From NCBI GenBank assembly GCA_005406025.1, contig BGZK01001206.1:124001-188000 (forward strand): a stretch of DNA of 64,000 nucleotides, given 5' to 3'. Below, in pieces: positions 10,701 to 21,936 of this stretch; positions within the stretch are counted from its first letter, which is position 1, and the number at the start of each line of letters is the position of its first letter. The notes beneath the pieces were generated by a model, which saw only the letters and a program-made list of their open reading frames with translations, did no database searches and was not told the origin of the DNA. The position numbers and the translations under genes are program-made. Source of the DNA: Eumeta japonica (taxonomy: Eukaryota; Arthropoda; Insecta; Lepidoptera; Psychidae).

Positions 10701-13248
10701 GATGAACATCATATTACACGAAAATTTGGCTGTAAAAAAATTCTTTTCGGATTCCGCACAACTTGAGCATTGATCAAAAACAGGCTCGTGTCGATTGGTG
10801 CAAAAAAATAACTAAAAAAATACAATCATGTTGCGTCAAAAGCTGTTTATAATGTCTACACAAGTGATGAATCTTGGATCTATGCATGTGACCTCGAAAG
10901 TAAATAACAGACAACGGTGTGGATATTCCAAGATGAGCCGAACCCAACAATTCTCTCACCCATTCCTCCAATTTTTCATTTAATTACTCTCGAAAGCTTT
11001 TAATTTATTTTTTCTGTTGGAATATAACATAATATGAAAGGAATTTCTTTCCAATTGGGTGACGTACGACACGCCTTCGTGTTTTTTTTATAATATTGTA
11101 GTAAAATTAATTGTATCTATTTTCAGATAAATATGCTTACTTGAACGTAACTATTTTTAATAACCTTAACAAAAGAATACATTCTTGGAAACAGCGCTTA
11201 AAGTTATATCTATCGATCGGGCCAATTGCGATGTAATCTCAACGATATGACTGATAGAGCTTTTCATAACACACCGCGACAGCATTAGCGTGGTACAATT
11301 TCGATAATCTAACTTTTTTATAAAATGGAAGAGACCACAATTTGACCAAAAATTTGTGTCCTGTATTAACATATTAGTTATATATGTCATTATAGAGTTA
11401 ATATATATTTACAATTATCAAAGGTATATCAAATACTTCGAGACATCCTTTGCCAACTTATTCACGATGTGACGATGAACTGAGATGGAAGAGGTAAGGG
11501 AAGAAATAGTCCTCTAAGAAATGGGCCTAGATCATCTTTAGTAGATCTACAAAAAGTGAGATAGAAATTATTATAGCGACTAGAAGGCAAATAATGATGT
11601 TTTAAAAATAAGCAAGACCGACCGACCGTGCTCATCGGACGTCAGAGGCACATTAAGTCGAGATGTAAAAGCCGGCAACAGTTTTTTATGATTAAAGCCA
11701 CAGTCTGTCCAATGATTATCTACATTTAAAACACGAAAAATTTATGGTTCAAACTCAAACTTGGCATAAAAACAGATCTTAAGTTTCTTCATAAATCATT
11801 TAGATTCGGATGTGCTAGTGATGTTTTTTAAAAGATTGTTGATGGCCTTGTCGCATAATTACGAGGTCATCATAAACAGTGTGGCGTCGGACTTCATAGG
11901 TTTTAGTTACCCAAGTGACCCAGCTTCCGTAAAAGCTTCATACTGTAGAGCACCTCCATACCTACCGCCAAATTATATAAAACAAGACCATAGTGGGTTT
12001 AGTGTATCTTGACTAGAAAAAACTTAGAACTTTATTATAGTTTTAGACATCTAGAGGGCAGCGATATATTGAAGAGGCTTTGAAATTCCTGAAACTAATG
12101 AATGAACGGCAAGGATAGGCGTGGTGGGGCCTGCCCAAGGGTTTTGTGGTGCAATGACCTTCTTTTAGCTGGCAATAATCTCTTTGCAACAATTACTATA
12201 TATTTTATAAGATATAAGCTTATCAAGTACCTACTAAATAAACTTAATTCCTTGCAGTTTATTTGGCGAAGTGTTATTAATTACAAAAATCGAAATGCCA
12301 TCGCTAATTTTGGGGTTCTTTTATTAGAGTTGTTGGTAGAGTTTCTTAAACTAGACAATGTACTGCATTTTCATGTTCAATGCTTTTTTAGAAAATTTTA
12401 AATACAACTTATCTGATTTGTATATTTTTGAACGTATTTTGTCCGCTTAGGATCTAAATAAAATTTTACTTTATCTTCGAATCTAACTAAAAAGGACATA
12501 GCATCACATTATGCCACACGTAGGTTATCATAAAAACGTAACGAACGTATTTTATTCTGATCAATTCGCATTCATTCTATAAAACTTATAAAATAAGAAA
12601 AAAATTACAAATTATAATTTATAAATAACAATAGTAATTCTAGACGTTTATTCTACATACACAAACAAAAATATAAGAACGCGTTGTAGCAAAGAGTACA
12701 TTAATAGCATGTAAAATATTGATTGATTTCGATTACGTAATTTTTTTTATGTTGCCACCAAATCAATCTATTCCATCATCATTTCCGCTAAGCTGCTATC
12801 AAGCTATCACTGCACACGCTAAGCTGATAGCGCCTCCCCAATTGTGGGTGCAAATTATCCAAAATTGTCGAACATGGTCTCTAGTATAGAATATTAACAG
12901 TAATGATATACGGATATGTAGATGAGTCGGTGAAGTGTGCTCTTCCACTATCTCTTATCATTTAACCATTTCCCATAACCCATTCGTCTTGGAGTGAAGT
13001 GGGTGTGCCCTATGCAATATCACTCAAAACGCCACCCTTTTGCAATATGCCTAAAGCTAGGAATGAATTTGGAATCCAGTGCCGTCTGTCCTTGCGAATT
13101 ATTTTATAATGAATAGCGATGTTATAGTTTTAACAATATCGTAATTATTTAAACTAATAAAACTTACTGCGTTCACTATTCCCATCGTGATACATCCTTT
13201 TCTTAAGTCGAAAACAAAACAAAATTTGTCCAAAACTGGAAGCTCCAT
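1662..13248 (-). CDS. Gene 1: small four-transmembrane insect protein (DUF4728/Pasiflora-like), 4 coding exons
   Basis: Coding exons are 13248-13168, 9277-9083, 6503-6374 and 1732-1662 and give 158 residues. All introns are GT-AG: donors GTAAGT, GTTAGT, GTAGGT; acceptors ctgtag, atttcag, tttcag; phases 0, 0, 1. The start follows an acceptor-like tttttcag, so a non-coding leader exon is expected upstream. The N-terminus carries CFVFDLRKG. Hydrophobic blocks lie near residues 19-44, 60-90, 101-117 and 127-150. The second contains a K-x-VLD-x-VFVY run with a buried-looking Lys and Asp, shared with the upstream paralogue. The C-terminal tail is short and contains SIN. The family assignment comes from memory of insect DUF4728 proteins; Drosophila members Pasiflora1 and 2 act at septate junctions, but that role is not shown here. 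No enzyme motif is visible. Gene structure is well supported and the family name less so. Confidence 0.82.
3270..3562 (-). mobile_element. tRNA-derived SINE, copy A
   Basis: On the minus strand the element starts at about 3561 with a box A-like GTCTAAGTGG, then a box B-like GGTTCAA. Its body shares GAGTTTCT/AAGTTTCTGACC, CTAAGTC and CGCTCC blocks, in the same order and spacing, with the copy at 45,575-45,858. The tail side shares a GAGGCATA block and a T-rich run. It lies inside intron 3 of gene 1. Confidence 0.5.
4308..4425 (+). repeat. Lepidopteran interspersed repeat fragment (AGGGTTCC... type)
   Basis: The sequence reads tagggttccttataacc, then an A-rich run, ggagtcctta, and a run of tgtctgtctgtacgtc. 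I recall this order (AGGGTTCCGTA, GGGTCC, repeated GTCCGTC) from a very abundant moth and butterfly repeat. The piece is diverged. Confidence 0.45.
5069..5122 (+). repeat. Lepidopteran interspersed repeat fragment (GGAACCCTCGGTG... type)
   Basis: This fragment reads tggaaccctcggtg, then agtctggcttgcacttggtcag. It resembles the remembered repeat end GGAACCCTCGGTGCGCGAGTCCGACTCGCACTTGGCCGG. A more diverged copy lies at 43,148-43,200. Confidence 0.45.
6374..6503 (-). CDS. Gene 1 coding exon 3
   Basis: The exon is 130 bases, enters in phase 0 after atttcag and leaves in phase 1 at a GTAGGT donor. It encodes membrane segment 3 and the start of segment 4. It is 14 codons shorter than the matching exon of gene 2, the difference lying in the loop between segments 3 and 4. 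A second possible donor (GTAAAA) sits 4 bases further on but would break the phase conserved with gene 2. Confidence 0.83.
6790..8290 (-). mobile_element. Jockey-type non-LTR retrotransposon relic (reverse transcriptase to C-terminus)
   Basis: Read on the minus strand, broken frames give reverse transcriptase blocks in the correct order. These are ESKIIPL and NNFRPI near 7,960-8,060, a core with IGVFCDLSKSFN (ORF 7846-7589), then GIPQRSVLG and the catalytic FADDTYLLF (ORF 7592-7254). A C-terminal segment (7020-6811) resembles the tail of lepidopteran proteins annotated as jockey-like polymerases. Several frameshifts and stops separate these blocks, so it is dead. The 5' endonuclease part is missing. 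It lies within intron 2 of gene 1 in the same orientation as the gene. Confidence 0.8.
8559..8601. repeat. Perfect 20-bp inverted repeat with 3-base loop
   Basis: Arms 8559-8578 and 8582-8601 (AATTTACAGACGCTTTGTGT and its exact complement) flank TCT. No TE family is recognised around it. Confidence 0.9.
9083..9277 (-). CDS. Gene 1 coding exon 2
   Basis: This exon has 65 codons, phase 0 at both ends, between acceptor ctgtag and donor GTTAGT. It is markedly GC-rich against its AT-rich introns, as expected of a conserved exon. It completes membrane segment 1, carries a charged loop (residues about 45-58, with AARRGDEMD) and encodes all of segment 2 with the VLDMVFVY signature. Confidence 0.87.
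9278..13167. other. Gene 1 intron 1
   Basis: AT-rich intron with one mariner fragment (10,660-10,965). The open frames at 11,812-12,012 and 12,102-12,401 match no family I recognise, and I treat them as chance or TE debris. Confidence 0.55.
10660..10965 (+). mobile_element. Mariner transposase fragment
   Basis: Plus-strand reading gives PHNLSIDQ-like residues with a frameshift just before, then ARVDWC, TSDESWIYA (the first catalytic Asp of the mariner DDD triad) and TVWIFQDEPNPT. A stop interrupts after DLESK, and homology ends abruptly at about 10,960. Only the middle of a roughly 345-residue transposase remains. Confidence 0.75.
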
Positions 13249-13254
13249 TCTTGC
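13168..13254 (-). CDS. Gene 1 exon with start codon (coding 13248-13168)
   Basis: The ATG at 13248 opens 27 codons that end exactly at a GTAAGT donor (intron starts at 13167, phase 0). A tttttcag acceptor lies directly upstream, leaving only 6 bases of leader in this exon. The CFVFDL motif aligns with the first coding exon of gene 2, which is also 81 bases. Confidence 0.85.
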
Positions 13255-13855
13255 CTGAAAAATGAAGAAAGTTATATTTTTACTCTATTATTTAGTAGAA
13301 TTATTTACAATTTTGTTATTTTAATCCACATGAATGTATAAAAGTATTTTAAATGTTTTAAACATGCATCATCAGATGAATAAAACAATGATAACATGCG
13401 TCTATAATTATTTTAAATTAAAACGACGAAGCAATAAGCTTAAGCTTGATTGCTAATAACTTACACACCATTTTATTATTTATTCACGATCACAGAACAT
13501 GTACCGTTTAAGGTATTCTAACGACATACTAAAACACCGACCATTGTGGCAGAGAACTTGTAATTTTGTGTCTGATTTGGATCGCGACCTATATGTCCGC
13601 TTTTTCAACCTTTAGGTTCTAACTAGAGACGAAATCATGAGCGGTAGCGACAGCGAATTAGACTGCGCCTTCTAAAAGAAATCGGTGGCAAGATGTTTTA
13701 AGGACATTTGGTATTTTTGTTCGTAAAATAGTGTCGTATATATTTTTCACTTTTGAATTATCTATTTGGACGAACGTCAATTTTATTTAGCCTATGAACG
13801 AGGGGGTCCAATGAAAAGTGAGAATATGAATGTTGCCGGTAACTTTTATTAAATG

Positions 13856-14740
13856 TTATTTTATTTTTCGACATAGTCGCCTTTTAGTATAATATACGTG
13901 AAAGATTTTTTTTAAGTTTAAAATTACTTTCTTAAAAAGCTCTTCATCGAGACCTATTGAAAATTCCTGTACTGCAGCGACTACTGCTTCATCATCTTCA
14001 AATCTTTGTCCTTTCAGACACTCCTTCAACATTGGAAATAGATAGAAATCACAAAGTACAAGATCAGGTGAATGAGGAGGACGCTCAGGTATTTCGAAGC
14101 CAGCATTTTGAATTGCAGCCATAGCAACGGCGGACCTGTGAGCCGAGATTATCTTGATGAAGCAAAACAATTTTTGCTAGTTTACCTAGCCATTTAATCG
14201 AATTTCGTTATGCGAAAATTTATTTGTTCCTCTTACAATAAGTCTGTAACAGTAGCTTTACACCCGAGATATTCTATCATGACCCCTATTATTATTCTTT
14301 CCAACTAAACGACTCACCTTAAATTTCTTAGGAGTTAACGATGATGGTCTTTTTCTAAGTTATAGTCTGTAATTTTATTGATGGATGGTAATTCTGAAGC
14401 TTCGTTTCATCCGGTTCTTGTTGTAACAGTCCCAAAGAAATTTGAGAAATGTTCAGCCTGGTTTGTTTTTGTGCATCCGAAAGTATTCTGGAGACTCAGT
14501 GCGCGAATGTATTTTTCATCCCCAAAAGTTCGTGTTAAATGTTATGCACACTACCAGTCTAAATTTTTGTTCGTCGGTTATAAAATGTACCGTACCATGA
14601 TAACCTGCTAAAACAAATCTTACGACTTTTTCAACATTTCTTCAGTCACTGCCGTTGTTGAGCGATTTAAATGCGAGTCATCTTTAGTGGATATTCTTCC
14701 ATGTCTAAGTCCACGTTTCCATTTTCAATAACATGCTACG
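13856..14740 (-). mobile_element. Mariner-like transposase relic with all three catalytic Asp blocks
   Basis: On the minus strand broken frames give, in order, a STTAVTEE-type linker near 14,650, GDEK (first Asp, codon near 14,520), SPKKFKVS-like residues, HQDN (second Asp, near 14,150), and in ORF 14170-13856 SPDLVLCDFYLF (third Asp) followed by CLKGQRFEDDEAVVAAVQEF. Frameshifts and several stops separate them. It is a different mariner subgroup from the 10.7 kb copy, being much closer to the CLKGQRF type. Terminal repeats were not located. Confidence 0.8.
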
Positions 14741-15514
14741 ACTAAATGCAAACAAAAGACTCCCTACAAATCCTTCAATTCAAATTATTTTTTTTAAATC
14801 TAATCATTATTTCAGTTTTACCAGGCAGTATTTACTTTCTTAGGTTAGAGTTTGTACCCCATTTTTATTCATAGTTAATGCCCATCACATGTGACCATCT
14901 TTCTACATATCTCGTATAAGAAAAATATCTCAAATTCTGAAAGTAAAACATATTCTAAAGAAAAATTCATTTTCAATCGAACAAATTAGAAATTACATAT
15001 TATGAAACATAGATTCAATCAGCAATAATTTAACTTTCGATTTTTAAAAATAACTATTTTCATTCCGTCGATAAACGTTCGTTATTTTAAACTTATATTT
15101 TGCACAAAAAAAAAGTATAAAATAATAACTAGATAAATTAATTTATTGAGTTATTGTTGAATGCAACTTATATTTTTAAATTTTCTAGCGAGAACTGTGG
15201 TATGCTTAAATATTCTATGAAAAATTATACTATTGGATACGAGTTTTCTTTAGAAAGCTAGGACTAATGCAATACCAGATTGGTACAATGCTTTTTGGGA
15301 ATTTTATGTATATATGACGGTATTAGATTGGTTGAACACACATCTGCGTTTTAGGGTATAAGTATACGCCAAAACTCACATGTGTTCGTTCGTTTGGCTC
15401 ATTCTTTTGGATTTGCCGCAGTCGAGTAAAACTACGTAGCTGTACACGCCATCGAAACTCTTCTCTTGTGTAACAGGCAAGCGAGCTAACTAGTTATTAA
15501 TCACTGCTTCTAAT

Positions 15515-15600
15515 GTTTGTGACTGAGGTAGCTAAGAGCTTGGTCTGTAAAGTGAAAGTTTGAGTTCGATCCAATTGTCTGACAATATAAAAAAAAAATT
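15515..15600 (+). mobile_element. Short tRNA-like SINE
   Basis: Box A-like GGTAGCTAAGAG (15527-15538) is followed about 24 bases later by a good box B, GAGTTCGATCC (15562-15572), and then an A-rich tail. It cannot fold as a real tRNA because the acceptor stem partners are absent. Confidence 0.55.
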
Positions 15601-16276
15601 ACACATCGTTTCTCTGATTGAAATATCCTATTGCATTTGTAATACATGTTTAAATCGTGTCTATTTCGTCGTATTGGACATTATCGTATAATGTAGTGAA
15701 TAAACGCTTCCGCTGCCGCCAAAGCGTGTCACAGTACGGCCGAGCGGCGCCTGGAAGCTGCGCGGCTCGTGCGCGGCTCCTGTCAAAGCCGGATCGATAT
15801 CTCATACCTACACAATGACGACTTTCATCGGAAATCATTTCACATTTTATGTTGTGGCTCGTCAAGTTAGGTACGTCATTAGCGTCAGCGACTACGACTT
15901 TGTCGCAGCTGTAATCACCACTTACGACTTACGAGTTTATATCTAAAAAGTGATTATGCATCGGCATGCATCGGATATTAATACTAAGTAGCTTTTTAAC
16001 ATAGCTATTCCATTTTCATCGTCAAATTACGTCTGACGCATCTTTTGATGCTAGAAGATATTCCAAAATATCAGTCGACGAGTATTAAATTTTATAGCGT
16101 TTTAACTTACAGGGTTCCCGAGGAGCCATCGTAAACACCGGCTACAAAATATTAAAATTTATTTCAACTGACTTGATTGAGATTGATAGATAACATAATA
16201 TAAAATAATAAAGACATGACATATAATCGTGATCGTAACACGATTGGTGATGTTTAATAGGTCTACTTATTTATTA

Positions 16277-16654
16277 TTAATATTTTATTTCATAATCTAT
16301 CAGTTTGTTATGAGTTTCATCGAGGCGAAAAAACGGAATAAACGAGATATATCTGGTAAAAGGACATGTCATTGACGTATAAAGTGATATATTATTAAAC
16401 TTGTCGTTAATGAGATCAATATGTACTTGATTGAAGAATTTATGTAGTTGTATATATTTGCTTAAATGAATTGTCGTCAAACTGTTAAAGTTATACATAT
16501 AATGGAAGACATCGTATTTTGACAACAGTGCATTTCTGAATATTAGGATAGTTTGAAGTCGATTTTCGATATTTTCCAACAAATACAGCATAAAATATTT
16601 TTTTATTTCGTAGAAAGTATAAAAGGAAAGTGAGCCAAAAGGTTTGTTGTACAA
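16277..16654 (-). other. Unassigned 125-codon ORF
   Basis: An uninterrupted frame rich in Phe, Tyr, Ile, Leu and Asn. It shows no signal peptide, recognised motif or splice context, and its composition follows the AT-rich background. One frame of this length by chance is not surprising in 64 kb searched in six frames. Confidence 0.15.
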
Positions 16655-18128
16655 ATTTAATTTTCGTAAGTCACTTCGTATTTCTCAGTCTAAGGATTTA
16701 TTTCAAAGCGACCTGTCAAATTTTTACTATTCCAATACGTGTTAATCGTCGATTGTGCCGGCAACTCACCGGTTATTTGTAACATGATCTGACGACCACT
16801 TACGTGATTGACAGATTGACAGTATTTGATGAAATTGGTCCTAATTATGCTTCTAAAAAGCTGTTGATGTAATCGTTACGAGACGGAAGTGTCGTTCGTC
16901 GTTGGCTACCTCCATACGCGTGTTGTTGTGATACACGCATGCGCTCTCTAATAGACTGCATTTGTATGCTGTACGAGTTAACATGTGCGCTTATATTCTC
17001 ATTTGATTAAACGAGTTTGAATTTATGATTTATGACCGACATGTTACTCGAAAATTTTTGCAGGTAGTTGGAATAATTTTCAATAGTTGGCGCTATAATA
17101 TGGATTATTATAAAAATGACAATTGCTTGAAATTATGTATAGATGTCATGCATAATTTTTAGTTGAATAATAATTATTGACTGCAATGCATGTACTTATT
17201 GTCAATCAAAAACACAAGAAAGACTTACGAAAGAATTCGAGTAATTATGCGCATTAAAATTTTTTTATTTACAAAATTAGCTATTGCAATGTTTGAGACT
17301 TTTCAGCAAACATGTACATTATTGTGTTAATTATATGCAAAGAGTTATGCATAATAACATTTAAAACGCTTCTAAACGAAACAAATAGTAATAAGATATA
17401 AACTTATACCTAGATTCAACCGATGTTATTAGTAGAAATCAATAAGAGTTATGATGAATGTTTATGTTATTACTCGAAATTATACTTTTCTGGGCGTGAT
17501 GTGCGTGTAAGAAGTTTTGCTTCACGCGATTTTAATGCGATGTACATAAATTTAGTCACATTTTTGATGATTCCAATTATCACACACCACGCAAACACAC
17601 TATTATCACCCTAAGACAGAATGATCATCGCCGTCCATACACGTACTGCACTTGCATGACATAAATAATTTGAAATATATACGATATAGGTTAACAGACT
17701 AAACAAAAACGAATAACTGTAGCGTATTTGGGAAATTCAACATTAAAACTACCTTAATCTTGTATCAAAGGTAAATACAGGAGAATAGTATAGCTATGCC
17801 AAAATAAATACTTCACAACAAGTATATTGTTATGTTGTATGTGTGATATGTGAATTGTGCTTTCATTGGGTCTAAACGTGTGATAGTCTTTTCGTAAAGT
17901 GTACCACAAAAATGTACAGTTTGTGGGACTGTGTCGGAGTTCGCTTTGCACGCGCGCAATAATAATAATTTAAATTCATGTTTGGGCGTGTGTTTCATCA
18001 TTATTATGTCACTTTGTGAGGAAATATTTAAAAAAATATCTAATAGCAAATGTGTAGTACTTTACCAATTAGAATGTTCCTAAACTATCAATGGTGTTTA
18101 TCGGAAGTTACAAAAGAACTAATAGGGC

Positions 18129-18146
18129 ATATATATATATATATAT
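18129..18146. repeat. (AT)9 microsatellite
   Basis: An uninterrupted AT dinucleotide run. Confidence 0.9.
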
Positions 18147-18270
18147 CGATGTGTGATTCTTTACCGTTACTATCGTCATTTGTTAGAAAGCTACAGAATT
18201 AATATTGCAGTGTTATATTTATAAAATGTTTACTTACAATGTCGCTGGACGTTTTTTAGATCATAATTCA

Positions 18271-18748
18271 AGTAGCTTCCGTCCGCGTGGTCATATAATT
18301 AATTCCTTCGTCTGGTATATCGACCGATCACGCCGCAAATTACTAAACACATCGCTGTCCTACTGCCGATTCTGATCCTGACCCCGATTTTCATTCCGAA
18401 TTCTGTATCGTTTAAGAAGATCCTGATCCTAGTTACGATTTTGATTCCAAACTCTGTATCGTCTAAGAAGATAGTGATCTGGTACCACTTTCGATCCCGT
18501 TTCTTATCCCAATTCTGATCTCTGTGACAGTATCGTGATCAAAATCGAAATAAAAAACAGTTCTAATCCGATTTCGATCACGCACTTGATTGTAATTTTA
18601 GTCCCAGATTTAATTTAGATCTTTGTCCCGTTCTCAATAGCGATTCTATTCTGTCGCGACTCTTGATTCTGCTCCCCGCCCCGTTTGCAATTTTAATTCC
18701 GTTACCGGTTACAGTTTTGATTTCGGCGAAGCCGGAACAAAAGCTAGT
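18271..18748. mobile_element. Helitron-like non-autonomous element
   Basis: The right end reads TTCGGCGAAGCCGGAACAAAAGCTAGT, that is a small GC hairpin, A-rich spacer and CTAG followed by T, as in lepidopteran Helitron 3' ends. The left end is a related terminus in reverse orientation (AGCTTCCGTCCGCGTGG, then CGACCGATCACG). Between them is a degenerate series of GATTCC/GATCCTGATC-like short units. The CGTGATCGGTCGATAT block recurs near 44,100 and 44,550, showing a family. Confidence 0.5.
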
Positions 18749-20299
18749 GTTAATATGAAATTTAGGCTACATTATTCAGGTTTAACGTAGCTTACTTTGA
18801 GTGAGAGAATTCTTAGGAACTGTAATAACACAAACGTGGAGATAAAGCTAAAACGTGTTTTTAATAGTTTATTTTTTGTCAATGACTTTCTTATTAGTGA
18901 AGAAATTTCTAGACTCTGTTCAACAGTTCGGTTCAATAGTTCATTCGATTTAGTAGAAATACGCAGATGAAGTTTTTTTTTAGAAATCTTCCTCGTTTGC
19001 GAATAGCACCTATTACCGGTTTCATAAAAACGAATGGATGATTTAGGTACGGAAAGAAAGGGAACAAAATACACAACCACATCGAAACATTAAACAACCT
19101 TTATAATGTAATAAAAAAAGTAATTAAAATTTCAAGCTATTATTAATTATTTTTTTTCAAAAACTAAAATGTGTGTGTAACCAACGTAAAGGCATAAAGT
19201 GTAAAGGCATTTTTCTTACTTTTATCATTTTTATATCCGTTGTAACTTCTAAACGGAAAGTTCTTTTCGAATAACTTAAAGAGAAACTTACGTGTACATA
19301 ATCGACACTGATTGTGAAACTTCAGTTGGATAAGCATCAAGGATTTTGTACAAAAAGCGGTTATCATGAGTCAACTGTAATAATTAGATATATACCTTTG
19401 CAGGCTTTTTTTGTGAGTAATGATGAATACTATAAACAGGTGTTAAAATATAAAATTATAATACATAATAAATTAATATATAATTAAAAAAATATATAAA
19501 AATCCTATGAACAACATAACTTAATGTATCATCAATATAATTATCGCAGAACACAGTAGATAATAACTTTTATAGAAAAATCGATGCCGTGTGCTACATT
19601 ATTATAATTTTTGTAAGAATCTCTAATTTTTTTGTTGAGTATAACACAGCCCGTTTTACTTGTGATAATGTAACCCTCGATAGATGAAAGAATTCTTAAG
19701 ACCGACTCAACAGTTTTTGTGTTATTCATCACAAACAAACATATAAATATACATATAAAAAGTCAATTGTTTTCTCTAGTGTTTATTTATATAGACTATC
19801 TATGCTGACTGCTATAATTCGCTATAATGGTTTTTTTCTGTACTTTTAACTAGAACTTTAATTTATATTACTGCCATCTGTGCGAAATTACAGAACGAAT
19901 AAGGCATGTATCTAATATACAGAATATGAAAATAAATACTTCCCTTTATTTTCTGTTCAATTATTACATTGTACATTGAGTCATTGTCTTTTTTTTTCTT
20001 TGTTCACGTAGCTTTCATGGACATATGTATTTATATATCCATTTGCTCAACATTACAAGTTGTCTAAAAATTATTTATTAAATGAATTATTTATTCAACA
20101 TATCCATAATCCATACACTATTTCTATTAAAAATTCTTCTTTAAAAATTATTACTAACTATAAAGTTCTTGTATGAAATTTCTATTATGTAAGAATTTGT
20201 TCCATATTCATGTAATGCATTATACAACAATCTACTATACTGAACAAACTGCTCAAACGTACTATAGGTCCTAAAATGCATCATCGACCAGTGATCATG

Positions 20300-20470
20300 T
20301 TTAAGATGACGGTGCAGCCGTCGCAAGCCCAGGGTCTGTTCGGCAGCAGCCGTCCGCATGAGCATCTTCAAGCAAGTCCAAACACCATGGAAGCGCGGCA
20401 GACTCATCCGCATGCTGAAAGCATTTTTGTGCCTCCTGGACGAGCATTAAACTATCTAGCTAGCCCTTCT
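20300..20470. other. GC-rich patch of unknown nature
   Basis: This stretch is much richer in G and C than its surroundings and is open in more than one frame (plus 20276-20476; minus 20413-20141). It could be an exon or an old transposon piece. No splice-site set or protein motif decides it. Confidence 0.2.
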
Positions 20471-21909
20471 TGCTAGTCAAATAAAATTATTGAATCAAAC
20501 ATACGCCAATCGCTCGAATATCTGGTTATGTATCACTGTTCATTACATAATTTTCTAAGCGACATCTGTGTGTATGAATACATATTAATTTGATGTTTGC
20601 TTAGTTCTAATAATCGCCCTGGAACACGTTTAATTTCTTTACCAAAGAGAGCATGTCAATCGTTTCATTTCGCAGTTGTTTTTCCTGACGAAAGCACAGG
20701 GTCACCTGCTTACGTCGAACAAGAGGCACTGCTAGCTTTATAAGCGTTTTAATTTTTGAAGCCGTTCGTTCCAAGCGAATTTGAAAGGCTTGAAATTTAT
20801 TTCACTATTACATCGTAGTAAACTAATTTTAAGTAATAGAACGTATATTTGTATCTCGATTGATCAGTCTTATATATTTCTGCAATAAAATATTGAATTC
20901 CATTACTAACATCCAAATTGCTAAAACATGATTTTTCTACTGCCAATCCTATAGTGAATCGTTGTTACATATTTATAAACAAAGTCCGAGGATCAAAGAT
21001 TAAGAAAAGATCAATATAGTTGCCGAACAAAAGAAAAACTGTTAATTTTGTAATTTAAATACATTTCTCTTAAAAGGTACTGTTTTCTGTTGAAAAGTCT
21101 GACTCAAATCGATTATATAAATACAAATTTAAGTACATTATTATACAAATAGTCAATAAAAAAGGTGATTATACATTTTCAGAATATTTAACATCCATGG
21201 ACAAAATCGGCTAAAATTTATACTGGGTTGTTTTATTTAGTAATTGTTTTGTATTTATTTTGATGATCTACGAGTATTGAATACTTTAAAGATATTCTGA
21301 ATTGATATTTGATCAACTTCATCAAAATAGATCGTTGTCAAAAAGTTAATTCCTTTTTTATAAAGTATTTGTTATACTTTTTGACCGATCTATTTTTACA
21401 GTCTAAATACTTAATAAACTGCATTTAACGCCGTCAGCCCCATTCGGTCGGTTGCTTCGTTATAAAGATATTAAAAAAATAAGTCTTTCTTTTGTATTTC
21501 TGATAGTTTTACAAGAAAACGCTGATAATTTTGAGTACTAAAATCTTAACTGCGATGTTTTTGTGATCTGCTATGTCGAAAACATTATTGTTCAAAACAA
21601 TGCGGTAAAATTCTCTTTTAATATTCTTAAAAAAGCCATTCTTATTTTTTTTTTGTTTGCTTTAGAAGAAGGAGAGAAGAGAGGGTCAACACGGAGTTTT
21701 TAATAGTATTAATTAAAATACTACCATTAATTTATAACAAAAAAAAACGAAGCAAAATAAATATTAGTGTCATATCACACACACCTCAGCTCACATCACA
21801 GCACACCACAAGACACTACTTGTATACAATTTACATATCCACTTTTTTTATGATTTAGTAATTAATTAGTCTGCCATCTATATATTTTCTTCCTTTCATT
21901 AATGAATCT

Positions 21910-21936
21910 GTTCGTGTAATCAACGATTACACGAAC
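21910..21936. repeat. Perfect 12-bp inverted repeat with 3-base loop
   Basis: Arms GTTCGTGTAATC (21910-21921) and GATTACACGAAC (21925-21936) flank AAC. Confidence 0.85.

Noticed and set aside
14378..14611. 77-codon plus-strand ORF
   Set aside because: It lies antisense to the mariner relic, whose own minus-strand motifs explain the sequence.
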